Source of the DNA: Phoronis australis
Taxonomy: Eukaryota > Phoronida > Phoronidae
Length of the DNA: 64,000 nucleotides
Direction of reading: 5' to 3'
NCBI GenBank assembly: GCA_002633005.1
Contig: NMRA01000411.1
Span: 291,083 to 355,082 of the forward strand
The position numbers and the translations under genes are program-made. Positions 60,544 through 64,000 of the stretch are shown piece after piece. Within the stretch, counting starts at the first letter, position 1. Every line of letters begins with the position of its first letter. Under the pieces are notes generated by a model. That model worked only from the letters and a program-made list of their open reading frames with translations. It did not search any database and was not told where the DNA came from.

Positions 60544-60786
60544 CATGCGTGCACCCAGCCTAAAATATAGGGGGGCTTGAATTTTCCGGTGTGCTGACCT
60601 TTTACTGAAAGAAATCAATGAAGACTAAAAAAATGGAGCCACTAGGTTCAGGCCCAGGAATGGTGCATCCGCGCCGATTTTCCCTGGATTTTATGGACTT
60701 TTGTCTTGTTTACCCGGACTTTTTGTTTCACTGAGGCGGACCTTTTTGCCCAATTCGCCATTTGAGCCCCCTTGGGTGCGCCCATG
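60544..60786. mobile_element. MITE-like element with CATG..GCACCCA ends
   Basis: The left end CATGCGTGCACCCAGCC..GGGGGGCTTGAA and the reverse complement of the right end CATGGGCGCACCCAAGGGGG..CTCAAA match with one ~12-base insertion. About 243 bp, non-coding. Confidence 0.5.
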
Positions 60787-61829
60787 TTTATATCTAAGAA
60801 ATCATTTCTCTTGGTACTAACGCTTAAAATTCAAATCATTTGACTATTCTAGAAAACTGATAGTTAGTTCAATTTTGGTGAAAATATCATTTCTAAAACT
60901 AGGTTTAGATGCATTTGTTCAGACTTGCACAAAACCTTGTAAGCTAGGGCTGGATGACTTGTAAATGCTCAACTTTTTTATCACCTGAGTTTCTGCTTCG
61001 TAGTGTAATATTTCTATTTTAGTAAATATGTATCTGACTGTAAATAGATGTGGTTATTAACTGGGCATTTTCTCCCTACACACGAAAGTTACGATGTTCT
61101 TAATTACTTACTCATGCAGTGAATGATCGTGTGGGATGGAAATAATATTCTATCATGGCATGAGGTGGTTCGAGACACATTTGGTGTTGTGGCATAACCT
61201 GACTTGAAATTTACATTTTAGGCAGGGAGTGCGCAGGAAATTATTTTAGTTCATTTGTATTTTAATTTCCTTTCAATGTGTAATGACTGGAAAAATATGG
61301 TGTCATGTTATAAAGGGGCTTGTTCTTGTAATTTTTAATGATATTTATTCTTGTATTAATAGTTTTTACTGTATTTTATAGGCACAAGGCGCTGTGATTT
61401 TCGTGAACATTCCTTCTGGGAGTATTTTTCTGAGAAAAATATCCAATTTCTCCTCAGAATATTTTGAATTGTTCTCGTTGGAGTCCATTTCTAGAAAAGT
61501 TTTCTTCAGTTTTAGACAAAGCTAATTTCCTGAATTCCTATTCGTTTCATTGTCAAAGGTTTATGTATTTTGCTGGCAATGCTTAAAACTTGGTCAAATC
61601 CTGTTTGTTGTCTTCTTGGTACACATAAAACTGTGCTAACAGCAAACGGAAACTTTATGAATTTTATTTAAGAATTTGACAACTTTTTCTTCACATTTTG
61701 TCCTAAACTGAGAAATTTATGCTATATACCCAATGTGTCGCATCACATGTGAATGTGACGTTGGACTCCTTCCACTTGACATGTTAAATTCAGTTGGTAT
61801 GTGTGAACTAAAGGATGAAGTTCAGGTCC

Positions 61830-62191
61830 CAGTAGCTGGCTGCATGAAACGGTCCCAAATAGGGACAACCCTGTGTTTTTTAACTATTCACCTCATTTGA
61901 TTATACAAACTTTCTAATGGTGTTTTATTATATTCATTACTAATTCAACTTTTAGCTTTGGTATTCACAAAGTAAACTCTGCCTTGAGTTATCAATATTA
62001 TTGGAATTAAATAGGGTATTGCATGAAATAAGGAATCTGTTTTCAGAAATATTATAAGATAGGAAAATCTGAGTAAAAGAAGTCATGATAAAAATACAGT
62101 AATAGAAACATGTGTCATTTATGGGTGAACAAGGTCATGAACAGGAGATTTGGTGAACTTAGTCGGGACTGTTTCTTGCAACTGACTACAG
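61830..62191. mobile_element. same TIR family, diverged copy 2
   Basis: It starts CAGTAGCTGGCTGCATGAAA; the reverse complement of its right end is CTGTAGTCAGTTGCAAGAAA. The interior aligns with 50387-50824 (for example ACTAATTCAACTTTT and TCAATATTAT in the same order), and it also has an internal GCATGAAATAAGG echo of the TIR. It lies downstream of the Ig gene stop codon. Confidence 0.6.
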
Positions 62192-63763
62192 ATGTCATTC
62201 CATACTTTACCCATAATGCATGAGTGATGCATTATGACATACATCTCAACTAGCAGTACTACTGCCAGCTCTGACATGACACTGTCTATATGGTTCACTC
62301 CACTCTGACATTGTGTGTATACAGCTTAATAGTTTGTCTTTGTTTTCAACAACTGATTTTTGAGCCAGTTATTGATGGCCCAAATTGACATCCTAAGCTT
62401 TGTATAGAGTACAGTTTTTAATTAAAAAGATTTGTTGACTGGTAATGTATTGTGTATATATGTATGTATTTACTTTTATGAAAATATTTTTTGGGTCTAA
62501 GTGTGGTGCTAATTATTCACTTACTTAGCTCACAGAGTGTCAGGGGGATTAAGTTTTGTTTTCACAATTTTTCAAGAAAAAATAAAGATTAAGGAAAATG
62601 TATTGTTAGCTTAGTCCTTCCAGTCTAAATATGGTAAAACAACTTGTGACAAAGTACTCATTATTTGTTCTAAAAGGTAATTGCCCCTTGGAAAATTGAA
62701 AAATGGCAATTTCAGCAATTATATTTGTGCAAAATAAGTGAGGAACTGCCATGCTTATTAAGTAACATTTCCCTGTATTACTGTGATATACTTGTATTAT
62801 ATTCTTGCCCAAAAATATAGTTTAGTTACTTCAGTACCTGTGGTTGGTTTCATGAAGGCTACAACCTTGGCAACATCTGGCATCATCTTAGAACTGTTGA
62901 ACAATTCTCTTGGCCTCAGGTCAATTGTGGAAGTCATGAGTAACTCACTGTAGAAAAATGTAGTAATTTTACGTACCGTAAATGTGCGAATTAAAATTCG
63001 CATCATCATCTCTCAGAATTGGCTGATTTGATTCAAATCAAGGTTTCTGATACAAGGAATGTTTACCTACAAATATGAGGCTATAAAAACTGGGACTTCT
63101 TTGATTTTCATCAAGTTAAATTCAAATAAAAGGGAAGGATACATTTAGAAAACTGATTACCAACGTTTCGAAATTGAACCTAGAATAATTCAAAAGAAAT
63201 TAAATCTTGATTTAGACTTCTTGATCCAATTGACAGTGGCGCCGTCTTTTGGCAGCAGTTTCCAGCACAGTCGCTCATTGTTTCTTAGATGTGAACTGAC
63301 TGTTCAGTATTGCCATGCCAGAAAATAAAATGAGGTGCAGCCATAATTCATCTTGAGCAGCCTGCTGTCTAACAATTGAGGACAGTAGGTTCTTTGCGAC
63401 CCCTGAAATGACTGCCAGTTCGACTAAGGACCTATTTGAGATCAACTTCATACCCGTAAGTGACCTAACATTATTTTGTCAGTATCACGGGTTTATGGTC
63501 GTTTTCAACAAGCTTTCAAAGATTCTGAATTGACTTTGTAAATATAGGAAAGTTCAGGCTGGTGTCTTTTAATTGTAAAGGAGTGCCATTTTTTTGAAAG
63601 TTAAAAGAATCTGAAATTACCCTTCATAATTTTTATAATCCGCAAACTTTTAGAACGGGTTCGAAATTCGTTGGATCGCAAGAGAGGACGTGTGAATTTG
63701 GAGTGAGAAAGCAAAGCCGAAGTTGCGCGGTGAGAGAAAACAAAAATCTGCTGGAAAGCACTG
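62192..63763. other. non-coding, nothing recognised
   Basis: AT-rich, with a possible relative of intronic repeat family 2 near 62640-62745 and a GTGGCGCC motif at 63237. No supported exon. Confidence 0.5.
62581..62586 (+). terminator. candidate polyadenylation signal downstream of the Ig gene
   Basis: First clear AATAAA seen on the plus strand after the Ig stop codon, 3.5 kb on. An ATTAAA at 60420 is nearer. The true 3' end cannot be fixed from sequence alone. Confidence 0.2.
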
Positions 63764-63802
63764 CTCGTTGGTTCCCTGCGTGTGCGCTAGGGAACCAACG
63801 AG
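63764..63802. repeat. perfect 14-bp-arm hairpin
   Basis: CTCGTTGGTTCCCT and AGGGAACCAACGAG flank an 11-base loop. Part of the motif (GGTTCCCTGCGTG) recurs at 50239-50251, so it probably belongs to a repeat family. Confidence 0.7.
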
Positions 63803-64000
63803 GTAAGTACTGAAGCCGGACCTATTTGTGACCATAGACATCTGTGGCATTGTGTATTTTGAGACGTTCTGCCCCATCGTGAATATGTAAAGGAAAGGCC
63901 ACTTTGACCATTTTAGAATATTTTGCATTTGCGATTAACGGATTTCTCGGCCTTCGAAACACGTTCTTCTTGTTTTAAGTAAGCTTTTGTTCAGAGAAAT

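Overview
The window is animal genomic DNA. It is AT-rich, has multi-exon genes with GT..AG introns, and carries many short non-autonomous repeats and several assembly gaps. No bacterial, phage or CRISPR content is visible. The gene content (a TMEM145 orthologue and a lachesin-type immunoglobulin protein), the intron sizes and the haplotype-like duplications fit a marine invertebrate, for example an invertebrate deuterostome such as a hemichordate, or a lophotrochozoan. The species is a weak inference.

Two protein-coding genes can be reconstructed exon by exon. Both are open from start codon to stop codon with consistent splice phases. (1) TMEM145 lies on the minus strand, with coding positions 47124 down to 25922. 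It has twelve coding exons and 491 residues: a signal peptide, a cysteine-containing GOLD-like luminal domain and seven membrane segments. (2) A lachesin-like cell-adhesion gene lies on the plus strand from 51798 to 59091. It has seven coding exons and 392 residues: a signal peptide, three Ig domains and a hydrophobic C-terminus that looks like a GPI-anchor signal. The genes are divergent (head to head), with about 4.7 kb between their start codons. That interval holds two TIR/MITE-type elements and, closest to the Ig gene, a TATA box plus a consensus CRE.

The first 25 kb (1-25900) contain no gene I can identify with confidence. There is a promoter-like double CCAAT with a short ATG exon near 13.6 kb, a possible repeat-bearing exon at 21.19-21.36 kb and a degenerate THAP-like fragment at 23.3 kb. 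The rest is repeats: a ~700-bp and a ~560-bp tandem duplication, each split by a single N (probably uncollapsed haplotypes), a 29-bp minisatellite, and one copy each of two elements that recur inside the genes downstream.

The most interesting material is in the repeats. A foldback element (2739-2969 and 52451-52739) has long hairpin arms. Sequence changes and a 7-bp insertion that distinguish the two copies are mirrored in both arms of each copy. A second family (111-442, 44558-44958, 56928-57275) combines TTAAAG..CTTTAA-type termini with an internal tRNA-like, B-box-bearing segment, and one copy has grown a 24-bp minisatellite inside that segment. Other elements include a 438-bp TIR element with a diverged second copy, a MITE just upstream of the Ig-gene promoter, and several intronic dispersed repeats within TMEM145. 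I saw no obvious new biochemical system. The notable observations concern these mobile and foldback elements.
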